Positions 1 to 7,297 of a stretch of DNA of 7,989 nucleotides are shown here, piece after piece. The DNA is from CAYJRR01 sp964372275 [NCBI: uncultured bacterium] (GTDB taxonomy: Bacteria > CAYJRR01), in contig CAYJRR010000170.1 in assembly GCA_964372275.1 (NCBI GenBank), positions 1 to 7,989 on the forward strand. The letters run 5' to 3'. The translations under genes and the position numbers were made by a program. The first letter of the stretch is position 1. Each line of letters opens with the position of its first letter. The notes beneath the pieces are model-generated. The model was not told where the DNA came from. It searched no databases and was given only the letters and a program-made list of their open reading frames with translations.

Positions 1-1
1 C

Positions 2-913
2 ACCGACGGCACCCCCTGGGCCGATCAGCTCAAGGGCTTCCGCACCCGGATCGAGAACGAGACGGGCGGCAAGGTGAAGCTCAAGGCCTACCTCGGCGGC
101 GCGCTCGGGGACGAGAACACCACCGCGAGCGAGTGCAAGCGCGGCGCGATCCAGCTCTGGGGAGGATCGACGGGGGCGCTGGCCACGGTCGTCCCGGAGC
201 TGTCGCTGTTCGAGCTGCCGTACCTGTTCCGCGACGTGCGCGAGGCCGACCACGTCCTCGACGTGGTGCTGCTGGAGGACGTGAAGAAGTTGCTCGCGTC
301 GCGCGGGCTCACCTTCCTCTTCTGGGCCGAGAACGGATACCGCAGCTTCGGATCCAAGAACGGACCGCTCACCACGCCCGACAAGATCAAGGGGAAGAAG
401 ATGCGCTCGCAGGAGAGCGAGGTGCATCTCGAGATGTACCGGGCGCTCGGCGCGTCGCCGGTCCCGATCGCGGTGACCGAGGTCCTCTCCTCCCTGCAGA
501 CCGGCGTGGTCGACGGCTTCGACAACACGCCGCTGTTCACCTTCGCCGCGTCCTGGTTCCAGGGGATCAAGCACTACACCCTGAGCGAGCACATCTACCA
601 GCCGGGGGTGGTGGTGGCGAACAAGGGCTGGTACGACAAGCTTCCGGCCGAGGTGCAGAAGGCGCTGTCGTCCGATCCGACCGGAGAGGCGAAGCGAGGA
701 CGGATCGGGGTGCGCGAGCTGGCGCCGCTCTTGCTGGAGAACTTCCGCAACGCCAAGATCACGGTGCACGCCATGAGCGACGCCGAGAAGGCGGCGTTCG
801 CCAAGTTGTGCGAGCCGACCCACGAGAAGTGGATCACGGGGAAGGGGAAGAACGCGGCCCCGCTCGTTCGAAAGGCGAAGGCGGCGCTCGCCGAGCTCCG
901 CAAGAAGGCCTAG
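2..913 (+). CDS. TRAP transporter substrate-binding protein, DctP family (5' partial)
   Basis: Periplasmic receptor of a tripartite ATP-independent periplasmic (TRAP) transporter. Such proteins bind a small organic acid (often a carboxylate) and hand it to DctQ/DctM membrane partners, which are not in the window. The frame is open from the left edge: 303 codons are visible, against about 330 for the family, so only the signal peptide and first strand are missing. The GTG at 74-76 is internal, because the upstream codons already read as DctP sequence (TPWADQLKGFRTRIENETGG). Seen: the conserved Arg in the KMRSQ motif (codon 404-406), which in this family forms the salt bridge to the substrate carboxylate; the VVDGFDNTP motif with its Asn at 524-526; the 'ELPYLFRD' segment; and a basic helical C-terminus. 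The stop is TAG 911-913. Family assignment is firm. The substrate cannot be read from the sequence, so a carboxylate ligand is an inference from the Arg. Confidence 0.93.
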   Translation, partial: TDGTPWADQLKGFRTRIENETGGKVKLKAYLGGALGDENTTASECKRGAIQLWGGSTGALATVVPELSLFELPYLFRDVREADHVLDVVLLEDVKKLLASRGLTFLFWAENGYRSFGSKNGPLTTPDKIKGKKMRSQESEVHLEMYRALGASPVPIAVTEVLSSLQTGVVDGFDNTPLFTFAASWFQGIKHYTLSEHIYQPGVVVANKGWYDKLPAEVQKALSSDPTGEAKRGRIGVRELAPLLLENFRNAKITVHAMSDAEKAAFAKLCEPTHEKWITGKGKNAAPLVRKAKAALAELRKKA

Positions 914-919
914 CGGCGG

Positions 920-1948
920 CTACTGCGCAGAGAACGAAACCTTGTCGACGACCGGGGGCGCGAGCCCCGAATGGTCGTTCTGGCGCAGCTCCAGCCGCAG
1001 TTTGTGCGGCCCCGGCGCCACGGCGAATCCGCCGGCGCTGCTGGCGAACGCTTCGCCCAGGTCGGTCCCGTCGACCAGGACGTGGAAGTGGCCCTGGCCG
1101 GCGACGTTCGCTCCGCCGGGCGCCACGAGGGAGAAGTTCTCGACGGTGACGGTCACCCCCAACGAGCTTCCCACGATCGCGTTCTCCACCGGGGACGTGA
1201 GGTGGACCCGTGGCGAGTCGGCGGGCAGGGTGACGGCGGCACGGTCGACGACCGACGGTTCCAGCAGGTCGTGGTCGTTCGTGGCCAGCGCGACGAGCAG
1301 CACATACCGATTCCCCGGGAGCTCCGACGCGTCGAGATCGGTGATGGTGACGAGCGCGGTCGCTTCGTCGGCGATCAGATTTTCCGGCGCGACCGCATCG
1401 CGGTAGACGTGCACGTGGCCGCGGCCGGGCGCATCGGCCGCGCCGAATCCGGCGGTGTCGAGGACGAACCCGCCAACCGCGACCGTGAGGTCGAGGCTGG
1501 AGGTCCGGTAGGTCTCGCCGTCCTCCGGGAACTGCATCGACAGACTCGGGGAACCGTCGGGGATCGTCACCGTCGCGAATGCCGGCGGCGTTCCCTGCAC
1601 CGGGACGTGGTTCTGGTTCACCAGCTCGGCGGCCAGGACGTAGGTGCCGGGGCTCCGGTCGGTGAGATACAGCTGCTCGGCGAACTGGTCCCCCTGGAAG
1701 AAACCGTCCAGGTAGAGGTGCCAATGCCCGCGAAACGCCTTCGGGTCGCGCCCATTCTCGTCGTCATAGAGCTGGGGATCGAGCGTGAACCCGTCGATCG
1801 CGACCCGGACGTCGAAACTGGAGGTGGCAAGCGTGGCGTCGTCGGCCGGGGAGAGGAACCGGATCGTGGGACGGAGGTCCTCCGGCCGTCCGCACGCCAG
1901 GAAGGCGGCGATCGCGAGCGGAAGCGGCAGCCATCGGCACGCCTTCAC
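920..1948 (-). CDS. Lipoprotein with three tandem DUF4399-like Ig-fold repeats
   Basis: 342 residues. The start is GTG at 1946-1948. It is the only start between the in-frame stop at 1958-1960 and the signal peptide, and no clear Shine-Dalgarno precedes it. Residues 1-18 are a basic then hydrophobic signal peptide, followed by F-L-A-C with the lipid-attachment Cys at 19 and Gly at +2, so an envelope lipoprotein is likely; the -3 Phe is less usual than Leu. The rest is three repeats (about 26-130, 133-242 and 245-342). Each opens with a 'x-x-x-L/F-x-S/F-P-x-x' strand, carries GHWHLYLDG (74-82), GHVHVYRD (177-184) or GHFHVLVDG (286-294), and then an N-x-H motif (NQNHVP 111-116, TNDHDLL 223-229, QNDHSGL 323-329). 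From memory this pattern matches the DUF4399 family and related Ig-like lipoproteins. Function is unknown; clustered His could bind metal, which is inference. The gene ends 6 bp from the convergent TRAP gene. Confidence 0.88.
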   Translation of the reverse strand: MKACRWLPLPLAIAAFLACGRPEDLRPTIRFLSPADDATLATSSFDVRVAIDGFTLDPQLYDDENGRDPKAFRGHWHLYLDGFFQGDQFAEQLYLTDRSPGTYVLAAELVNQNHVPVQGTPPAFATVTIPDGSPSLSMQFPEDGETYRTSSLDLTVAVGGFVLDTAGFGAADAPGRGHVHVYRDAVAPENLIADEATALVTITDLDASELPGNRYVLLVALATNDHDLLEPSVVDRAAVTLPADSPRVHLTSPVENAIVGSSLGVTVTVENFSLVAPGGANVAGQGHFHVLVDGTDLGEAFASSAGGFAVAPGPHKLRLELRQNDHSGLAPPVVDKVSFSAQ

Positions 1949-2027
1949 GCCAAAAGTCTACTGCGCGCCCGCTGCGCGGCCCAGGGGATGCGGGGGGGGG
2001 CGTTCGCGAGTCGTCACGGGCGGGCCC
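1949..2027. other. Gap between AOR and lipoprotein genes, with a G9 run
   Basis: 79 bp between two co-directional minus-strand genes. It holds a run of nine G (1992-2000 on the + strand; C9 in the transcript) and a 7-bp direct repeat, CTGCGCG. No terminator with a T-tract and no promoter were recognised, so read-through from the AOR gene is possible but unproven. Confidence 0.5.
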
Positions 2028-2288
2028 TCAGCCGCCGGCCATCGCCATCACCAGCTCGATGCGGTCCCCCGAGCGGATCGGCGTGGCACGCGCGCCGTGC
2101 AGCGCGACCTCCCCGTTGACGGCGAAGTTGATCGCCCCTTCGTCCAGGGCCCGGGCGATCGACGGGCTCAGGCGACCCAGGTGTCTGGCCAGCTCCGACA
2201 GCGTGCGGACCTCCTCCGAGACGACCACCCCTTCCTCGGGCAGTCCGGGGAGGCCGCGGGTTCCGTGGACGACGATGGCGAATCCGGA
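2028..2288 (-). other. MoaD/ThiS-like beta-grasp domain at the AOR C-terminus
   Basis: This stretch encodes residues 651-736 of the AOR, plus the stop. Visible hallmarks are an opening beta strand (FAIVVHG), a helix-forming segment TLSELARHLG (679-688), a central strand and turn INFAVNGEVALHG (703-715), then TPIRSGDRIELVMAMAGG (719-736). The NGE-x(n)-L-x-SGDRIEL pattern and the terminal Gly-Gly are typical of MoaD, ThiS and related sulfur carriers, in which the Gly-Gly tail is adenylated and converted to a thiocarboxylate. The stop TGA (2028-2030) follows the second Gly directly, so the tail is free. Whether it carries sulfur, matures the cofactor or is only structural is not shown. Confidence 0.8.
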
Positions 2289-4238
2289 GGCGATCTCGGT
2301 GAGCCGCGCCCGAAACTCGAGCGCCGGCCGCCCCTCGGCGTCGAGTCCGGAGACCTGGTAGAAGCGCGTCAACAGCGCGTCGAACTCGGCGCGGTCGATC
2401 TTTTCGCCGGCGTATTTTCCGAACTGCAGCTCCTCCTCGAACCACCGGCGGGGGAGGGTGTCGTCCGTGCGCCGGAGACCGAGCGCGTAGTTGATCATCC
2501 GCTCCAGGCCGGTGACGTTCAACCCCGCGGCGCGCAGCCGCTCGGGGGGCATCTCCAACCCGGTGACGTTCCGGATCTGCATCGCGAACTCGGGGTAGCC
2601 GGGCAGGCTCGGGCTGTTGAAGAGCTGGGTGGTGAAGCGGCACATCCCGACCGAGTCCCCGACCGCGAACATGTCCTCGCAGGCGCGGACCGCCGTCTCC
2701 TTGCCGACGTAGCTGTTCGGCTCCGCGGAGACCGGCCCGCCGTAGAGCTCCGCCTTGAACGCCGGGTCGTCGTTGATCTTGGCGTTGATCTCGAGCGTCA
2801 CCCGGTTGCGGAGATGGTCCATTCCGCGCGTCGCGACCGCCAGCCCCAGCGCGAACGCCTTGAGGATCCGCGCGTCGTGCGGGTCGGACTGCATCAGGCC
2901 CTTGACCGCCATGCGGTAGTCGAGGGCCTGCGGCGGATAGCGACCCTCGTCCACCGCCCGCGCGGAGCAGGCGATCACGTCGCCGAACCCTTCGCGCCGC
3001 GCGGTCAGGAAGAACAGCCGCTCGATCGACTCGTGGTTTCCCCAGGAGAGGTCGAGACCGCCGGTCTCCACGGGCCCCACGATCCCGCGCTGCCACAGCT
3101 CCATCGCCCACGCGATCGAGCTGCCGAGCGAGGCGGTGTCGAGGCCCAGATCGTTGGCGATGTTGTTCAGCCGCACCATGAACTTGGCGTCGGAGACGCC
3201 GATCATCGGCCCGAACTTGCCGACGGTGACGTACTCCGGACCGTCGCCGGCGTCGTAGCGGTCGCCGCGGTAGCCGTGCAGGTCGTTCAGCGGCCGGCAG
3301 TTCACGCCGCAGCGGAAGCAACCCTCCATCCCGGGCCGGTAGGGATCCAGCTTCTCGGCGTCGAGAGCGTCCGTCCAGGTCGACTCCTGGTTGTTCTTGG
3401 TCCCCATCGCGCCGAGGAGCCGGCTCGGCTTGTAGAGGAAGGGGGTGCCTCGCACCTTGAGCGCGTTCTTCACCACGCTGGTGGAGGCGTACTGCTTCCA
3501 CACCTCCCGGTTCCCGAGCTTCACCTCCGCGGGGACGGCCCCGTTGCCGCGCGTGACGTCGAACCCGCGCAGGACGATCGCCTTGAGCTTGAGGGCCCCC
3601 ATCTTCGCGCCGGTGCCGCCGCGGGCGAAGATCGCCTTCGGCCCGGCCATGATCCCGGCGCACAAGACCCCGCGCTCACCGGCGGAGGTGACGTTGGCCA
3701 TCGCCAGGTCGCGCCCGAAGGTGCCCCCCAGCTCCCGCTCGACGTGGGCCCGAAGATCGAGGTTGTCGAGTCCGACCCACGACGTCGCGTCACGGAACGA
3801 GATCTCGCCCCCCTCCACGTGGAGCCAGGTCCAGGTTGCCGGCGCGCCGAACAGTACGAACCGGTCGATCCCCTGCAGCTTCATGAACCCGGGGAGGTAG
3901 TCCCCCGCGTTCGAATCCATCAGCGCCCGGGTCTCCGGGCTCCAGCCGGTGACGTTCCCGCGCGCCGCCGACGAGACGATCCCGGTCAGGAGCCCGGTGC
4001 CGAGGATCATCGGCACGTCGGGGTGGAGCGGCTCGAGCGTCGGGTCGAGCAGGTTCCAGAGGTAGAACATGTTCGCGCCGCGACCTTCGAGGAAGGTCTC
4101 GACCACCGCGCGCGGGGTGTAGGCGCGGGCGACGCGGCGCTCCGTGAGATCGACGAAGAGGGTCGCCCCCTGGGTCGGGTACTGCGGCTCCGTCGGGAGC
4201 CGCGCCAGGAGCCGTGTGACCCGATCGCGAAGGGACAT
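2028..4238 (-). CDS. Aldehyde:ferredoxin oxidoreductase with C-terminal MoaD/ThiS-like domain
   Basis: 736 residues. AOR-family enzymes interconvert aldehydes and carboxylic acids in the cytoplasm with ferredoxin, using a tungsten (or Mo) bis-pterin and a [4Fe-4S] cluster. Seen: the N-terminal pterin-binding domain to about residue 225, including RGGTGAKMGALKLKAI (206-221); cluster Cys 307, 310 and 314 (CFRCGVNC) plus Cys 533 in DSVGMC (528-533); the NDLGLD motif (362-367); Glu335 in GPEY and His475 in RGMDH, which by my remembered alignment match the active-site Glu and His of Pyrococcus furiosus AOR; and DDTLPRRWFEE (592-602) near the usual AOR end. Typical AORs are about 600-650 residues. 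The extra part, about 651-736, reads as a MoaD/ThiS beta-grasp domain (FAVNGE, SGDRIEL) and ends exactly in Gly-Gly. The start is ATG 4236-4238, the first after an in-frame stop, with a poor Shine-Dalgarno. No ferredoxin or pterin-synthesis gene is visible nearby. The family is firm; the substrate is unknown. Confidence 0.95.
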   Translation of the reverse strand: MSLRDRVTRLLARLPTEPQYPTQGATLFVDLTERRVARAYTPRAVVETFLEGRGANMFYLWNLLDPTLEPLHPDVPMILGTGLLTGIVSSAARGNVTGWSPETRALMDSNAGDYLPGFMKLQGIDRFVLFGAPATWTWLHVEGGEISFRDATSWVGLDNLDLRAHVERELGGTFGRDLAMANVTSAGERGVLCAGIMAGPKAIFARGGTGAKMGALKLKAIVLRGFDVTRGNGAVPAEVKLGNREVWKQYASTSVVKNALKVRGTPFLYKPSRLLGAMGTKNNQESTWTDALDAEKLDPYRPGMEGCFRCGVNCRPLNDLHGYRGDRYDAGDGPEYVTVGKFGPMIGVSDAKFMVRLNNIANDLGLDTASLGSSIAWAMELWQRGIVGPVETGGLDLSWGNHESIERLFFLTARREGFGDVIACSARAVDEGRYPPQALDYRMAVKGLMQSDPHDARILKAFALGLAVATRGMDHLRNRVTLEINAKINDDPAFKAELYGGPVSAEPNSYVGKETAVRACEDMFAVGDSVGMCRFTTQLFNSPSLPGYPEFAMQIRNVTGLEMPPERLRAAGLNVTGLERMINYALGLRRTDDTLPRRWFEEELQFGKYAGEKIDRAEFDALLTRFYQVSGLDAEGRPALEFRARLTEIASGFAIVVHGTRGLPGLPEEGVVVSEEVRTLSELARHLGRLSPSIARALDEGAINFAVNGEVALHGARATPIRSGDRIELVMAMAGG

Positions 4239-4269
4239 CCGGGAACAACGCTAATCGCCCGCCTCGGAC

Positions 4270-4279
4270 CCTTGCAAGG
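4270..4279. repeat. 10-bp palindrome upstream of the AOR gene
   Basis: CCTTGCAAGG is a perfect palindrome centred about 36 bp before the AOR ATG, inside the 76-bp gap after the VWA/CARDB stop. It could be a small operator. A 10-bp palindrome is also expected by chance every few kilobases, so it is weak evidence. Confidence 0.2.
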
Positions 4280-4314
4280 CCGCCCTGTCGCCCGTCGCGA
4301 AGTCGGCCTGTCGG

Positions 4315-7284
4315 CTACGGCGTGGCGGTGACGGTGAGGGGCATCAGGACGGCGTTGTTCCCCTCGTCGCTCTCCTTGACGCGCTGATCGGCGTCGACCA
4401 CCACCCCGACGTAGTAGGTCCCGACCGGGAGGTTCGCCGGAAGGGTCACCTTGGAGTCGGCGAGGTTCGTGGCCCCCGCGGCGAGGGGGTTCACGGTGTG
4501 GCAGAGCACCTTCCGGTCGGCGGCCGTGATCGTCGCGTCGGTCGAGAGGAAGATCGTCACCGTGAACCGCGGGGAGGTGGCGATGCCGCGGTTGGCGACC
4601 TCGTTCCGGACCTGGATCGACGCGCCCGGCTTGGCGGCGGCCGGCGCCGACACCGACACCGCCACCAGGTCCGATCCGTGCTGCACCGCGAGCGCGGCTC
4701 CGGTCGCGGCGTTGTTCGCCTCGTTCTTCTCCGCGACCTTCCCTTCGACGTCGACGAGCGTCCCGAGATAGTAGGTCCCCGGGGCCATCGACGCGGGCAG
4801 CGTCACCACCGTCGTCGCCGAGCTCGTCGCGCCGGCCGCGAGCCCGGCAACGGGCCGGACGCCGATCCGGAGGTCGGAGGCGTCGATCGTTCCGTCGGTC
4901 GAGAGGAAGAGGCCGACCTTGAAGGCGCCCGCCGGCGCTTCGCCGGAGTTGGTCACCTGGCTGGTGACGGAGATCTTCGAGCCGATCGCGGGGGCGCCGG
5001 TGGCGGTCGGCGCGGAGGCGACCAGATCGGACGCCGCGACGTCGACCTTCGCGGCCGAGCAGAGGGCGTTGTTCGCTTCGTCGGACTCTCCCACGACGTT
5101 CCGGGCGTCGACCTTGGCGCAGACATGGTAGGCGCCGAGCGGGAGGTTGTTCGGCATCTTGAGCGACGCGTTCACGGTCGACGACGCGCCGCCGGCGAGC
5201 GGCGCCGTCGTCGCGGTCGACGGGATCTCGACGTCGTCGGCGTCGCCGTGCACCGGGTTGGTCGAGAGACGGAAGGCGATCGTCGAGGCGCCGCTCGCGG
5301 CCTTCCCCTGGTTCTTCACCCCCACCGCGACCTGGAAGGCGACCCCCTTCGCGGCCGACGACGCGGCCGGCGTGACGGAGAGGGGAATGAGGTCGGGCTG
5401 GGAGACCTCCACCATGGCGGCGGCGCAGGCGGCGTTGTTCGCCTCGTCGGTCTCGCTGACCGCCGCCGCCGCGTCGGCGACCGCGCAGAGGTAGTAGCGG
5501 CCGGCGGCGGTCGTCTTGGGGACGGTCACGCTCGACGTCGCCTGGCTGGTGGCCCCCGCGGCGAGGCTGGGCACGGTTCGGGATTCGGACAGCACCACGT
5601 CGTCGTCGCCGACCGCGCTGTCTGCGGAGAGCCGGAAGGCGACCCGGAACGCTCCGGCCGATCCCTTCCCCTGGTTCTTCACCGCGTTGACCACGTCGAT
5701 CCGGGCGCCCGCCACGCAGCCGGTGGCCGTCGTCGAGAGCCGGCTGACGAGCAGATCGGCGCCGAACTTGTCGCCGTTCTTCTTCACGTGGATCTTGATG
5801 TTGCCCCCTTCGAGCGTGCCGGAGGCTTGATAGTCCTCCTCGTCGTCGTCGACCCAGATCGAGAAGGTGTCCTTCCCCTTTCCGGGGTTCCCGTTGTCGA
5901 CCACCTCGACGCGGTACTTGTGGTTCGGCTCGCCGTTCAACCGCCCGGAGCCAGTAAAGGTCGCGCGGTTGTCCTCGATCACCAGGCTCAACGCCGCATC
6001 GCCGTGGAAACTCATGTTCCGGTCGCGGTCGACGTACTGCAGCTGCCCCTTCACCTCGACGTGGCCGTCGGCGAAGGCGTGCACGTTGAAGCCGAAGTTG
6101 TTCTTCACCGTCTTCTCGGCGTCGGTGATGAAGCCGCCGCCGGTGACCTTTCCGACCGTGTTCTTGGCGGGGGCCGGCTCGGGGGCGCTCGGTTCGGGGG
6201 GCACCGTCAGCACGATGGTGTGCTCGCCGTAGGAGAGGCCGTCCCCCATCGCCTTCACGACCGCGGTGTACTCCCCGGCGGCGGTGCCGGCCGGGACGGT
6301 CAGGCGAAGGGTGAACGGCACGGAGGTCGGCGCGGTGAGGTTGGCGTAGGACGACGGCGTCACCGAGGCGACGAACTTCTGGAACGCGAGCGGGATCGCG
6401 AGCGAGAGATTGGAGACGAGATTCAGGTCGGCCGCCGAGCGTTCGAGCACGTCGAGCACCGTCCGCGGAATCGCCGCCGCGTCCTCGAGGAGGATCGAGT
6501 CGCCGCCGGTGCGGCGCGTCCAGTTGACCCAGAGGTCCTGGTGGTAACCGGAGTTGATGTGGAAGAGGGTGATCCCCTTCGTCTTCAGCAGCTCCAGCAC
6601 CGTCTGGAAGTCGAGGTCGTCGGCGGTGAACATCGATCCATCGCGGCCCGGGTCGCCACCCGAGGAGGCCGAACCGGCGTAGATGCCGTCGAAAAGGTTG
6701 TCGTCGTGGGGGATCGCGTCGCCGAAGTTGATCAGAATCCTCTTCGCGTCGTCGCGGAAGCCGACCGCCGGGTCGACCGCGACCTCGTGGAAGATCCGGC
6801 CGTAGTCCTCCGGCCAGTCGGCCCCCCAGCCCATCTTGAGCCCCGCAACCTTGTTCTTCACCAGCAGGCGGTCGTAGGTCAGCGGACTTTCGAGACGGTA
6901 GGGGTAGTCGCCGTAGAAGCTGTGGCCGTAGAGCGAACGGTATCCGTAGGACTCGTAGTAGGCCGGATAGTCCATGTAGGAGACGACGCCGAAGCGCGCG
7001 TCGTCGACCACGCTGTCGAGCGCGGTCATGATGTTGACGATCTCCCGCTTCACCGTGTCGATCTCGAGGTACATGCTGCCGGTGAGGTCGAGGGAGAAGA
7101 CGATGTCCGCCTTCGGGATCCGGCCGGGGAGGGCGACGACGATCGGATCGTTGTCCGACTGGCCCGCCTGAAGCGTCGTCTCGAAGCGGTCGGGGGTGAC
7201 CGACGCCCACGCGTTCGCGGTGGCGAACAGGACCGCCGCGGCGACCCACCCTCTCGTTGCGACCGTCTTCATCCGATCGATCAT
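4315..7284 (-). CDS. Exported VWA-domain protein with four CARDB-like repeats
   Basis: 989 residues, exported. The ATG at 7282-7284 is preferred over Met5 because a GGGGAGG Shine-Dalgarno lies 6 nt upstream of it. Signal peptide is residues 1-27 (hydrophobic WVAAAVLFATANAWA, likely cut after AWA). The VWA domain is about 59-290. Its MIDAS motif DLTGS gives D66, T68 and S70, with Thr in place of the more common Ser, and later loops include FGVVSYMDYP, WPEDY and FGDAIPHDD (187-195), so a divalent-metal adhesion site is likely intact. A beta-rich segment follows (about 291-362), then a Pro/Ala linker (363-374). The next domain (about 378-505) carries GGGF, NNFGF, VVDNGNPGKGKDTF and EGGNIKIH; I recall similar segments in secreted proteins as the 'post-COAP-1' type. 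Four CARDB-like repeats (509-989) make the stalk. There is no sortase motif, transmembrane tail or other anchor, so it is probably secreted or part of a surface complex. A role in adhesion or matrix binding is inference. Confidence 0.93.
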   Translation of the reverse strand: MIDRMKTVATRGWVAAAVLFATANAWASVTPDRFETTLQAGQSDNDPIVVALPGRIPKADIVFSLDLTGSMYLEIDTVKREIVNIMTALDSVVDDARFGVVSYMDYPAYYESYGYRSLYGHSFYGDYPYRLESPLTYDRLLVKNKVAGLKMGWGADWPEDYGRIFHEVAVDPAVGFRDDAKRILINFGDAIPHDDNLFDGIYAGSASSGGDPGRDGSMFTADDLDFQTVLELLKTKGITLFHINSGYHQDLWVNWTRRTGGDSILLEDAAAIPRTVLDVLERSAADLNLVSNLSLAIPLAFQKFVASVTPSSYANLTAPTSVPFTLRLTVPAGTAAGEYTAVVKAMGDGLSYGEHTIVLTVPPEPSAPEPAPAKNTVGKVTGGGFITDAEKTVKNNFGFNVHAFADGHVEVKGQLQYVDRDRNMSFHGDAALSLVIEDNRATFTGSGRLNGEPNHKYRVEVVDNGNPGKGKDTFSIWVDDDEEDYQASGTLEGGNIKIHVKKNGDKFGADLLVSRLSTTATGCVAGARIDVVNAVKNQGKGSAGAFRVAFRLSADSAVGDDDVVLSESRTVPSLAAGATSQATSSVTVPKTTAAGRYYLCAVADAAAAVSETDEANNAACAAAMVEVSQPDLIPLSVTPAASSAAKGVAFQVAVGVKNQGKAASGASTIAFRLSTNPVHGDADDVEIPSTATTAPLAGGASSTVNASLKMPNNLPLGAYHVCAKVDARNVVGESDEANNALCSAAKVDVAASDLVASAPTATGAPAIGSKISVTSQVTNSGEAPAGAFKVGLFLSTDGTIDASDLRIGVRPVAGLAAGATSSATTVVTLPASMAPGTYYLGTLVDVEGKVAEKNEANNAATGAALAVQHGSDLVAVSVSAPAAAKPGASIQVRNEVANRGIATSPRFTVTIFLSTDATITAADRKVLCHTVNPLAAGATNLADSKVTLPANLPVGTYYVGVVVDADQRVKESDEGNNAVLMPLTVTATP
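4318..5760 (-). repeat. Four tandem CARDB-like repeats within the VWA protein
   Basis: Residues 509-627, 628-750, 751-868 and 869-989 form four head-to-tail units of 118-123 residues. Each starts with a DL-x-V strand and has a V-x-N-x-G turn, an FRLS/FLSTD strand, an LAAGAT or LAGGAS turn, a GxYY/GAYH strand and a closing E-x-(D/N)-E-x-N-N-A motif, all typical of the CARDB cell-adhesion-related bacterial domain. The closing motif leaves a DNA repeat, roughly GCGTTGTTCGCCTCGTC on the + strand, starting at 4352, 4709, 5066 and 5432. The spacings are 357, 357 and 366 bp. Confidence 0.88.
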
Positions 7285-7290
7285 CCGTCC

Positions 7291-7297
7291 CCTCCCC
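7291..7297 (-). promoter_or_regulatory. Strong Shine-Dalgarno of the VWA/CARDB gene
   Basis: On the minus strand this reads GGGGAGG, 6 nt before the ATG at 7284-7282. The spacing is optimal for Met1 and too long for the alternative Met5, so it decides the start. The AOR and lipoprotein genes have nothing comparable. Confidence 0.75.

Noticed and set aside
74-76. GTG as the start of the TRAP receptor
   Set aside because: The codons upstream to the left edge continue the DctP family sequence in frame, so the true start is outside the window.
914-919. Bidirectional terminator between the convergent TRAP and lipoprotein genes
   Set aside because: Only 6 bp separate the two stops and no stem with T-tract was found there; termination must lie inside the opposite gene or be Rho-dependent.
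133-1149. 338-codon + strand frame overlapping the TRAP receptor
   Set aside because: Frame-shifted shadow of the DctP gene; the other frame matches the DctP family throughout.
971-2119. 382-codon + strand frame over the lipoprotein gene
   Set aside because: Antisense to the lipoprotein and partly to the AOR 3' end; Arg/Gly/Val-rich with no domain.
1785-4331. 848-codon open frame on the + strand
   Set aside because: It lies antisense to the AOR gene, is dominated by Arg/Gly/Val/Asp/His strings and has no recognisable domain. The minus-strand frame has a full AOR motif set.
4315-5760. The four-fold DNA periodicity as a CRISPR array or satellite
   Set aside because: The units are about 360 bp, diverged and in frame, and encode CARDB protein repeats.
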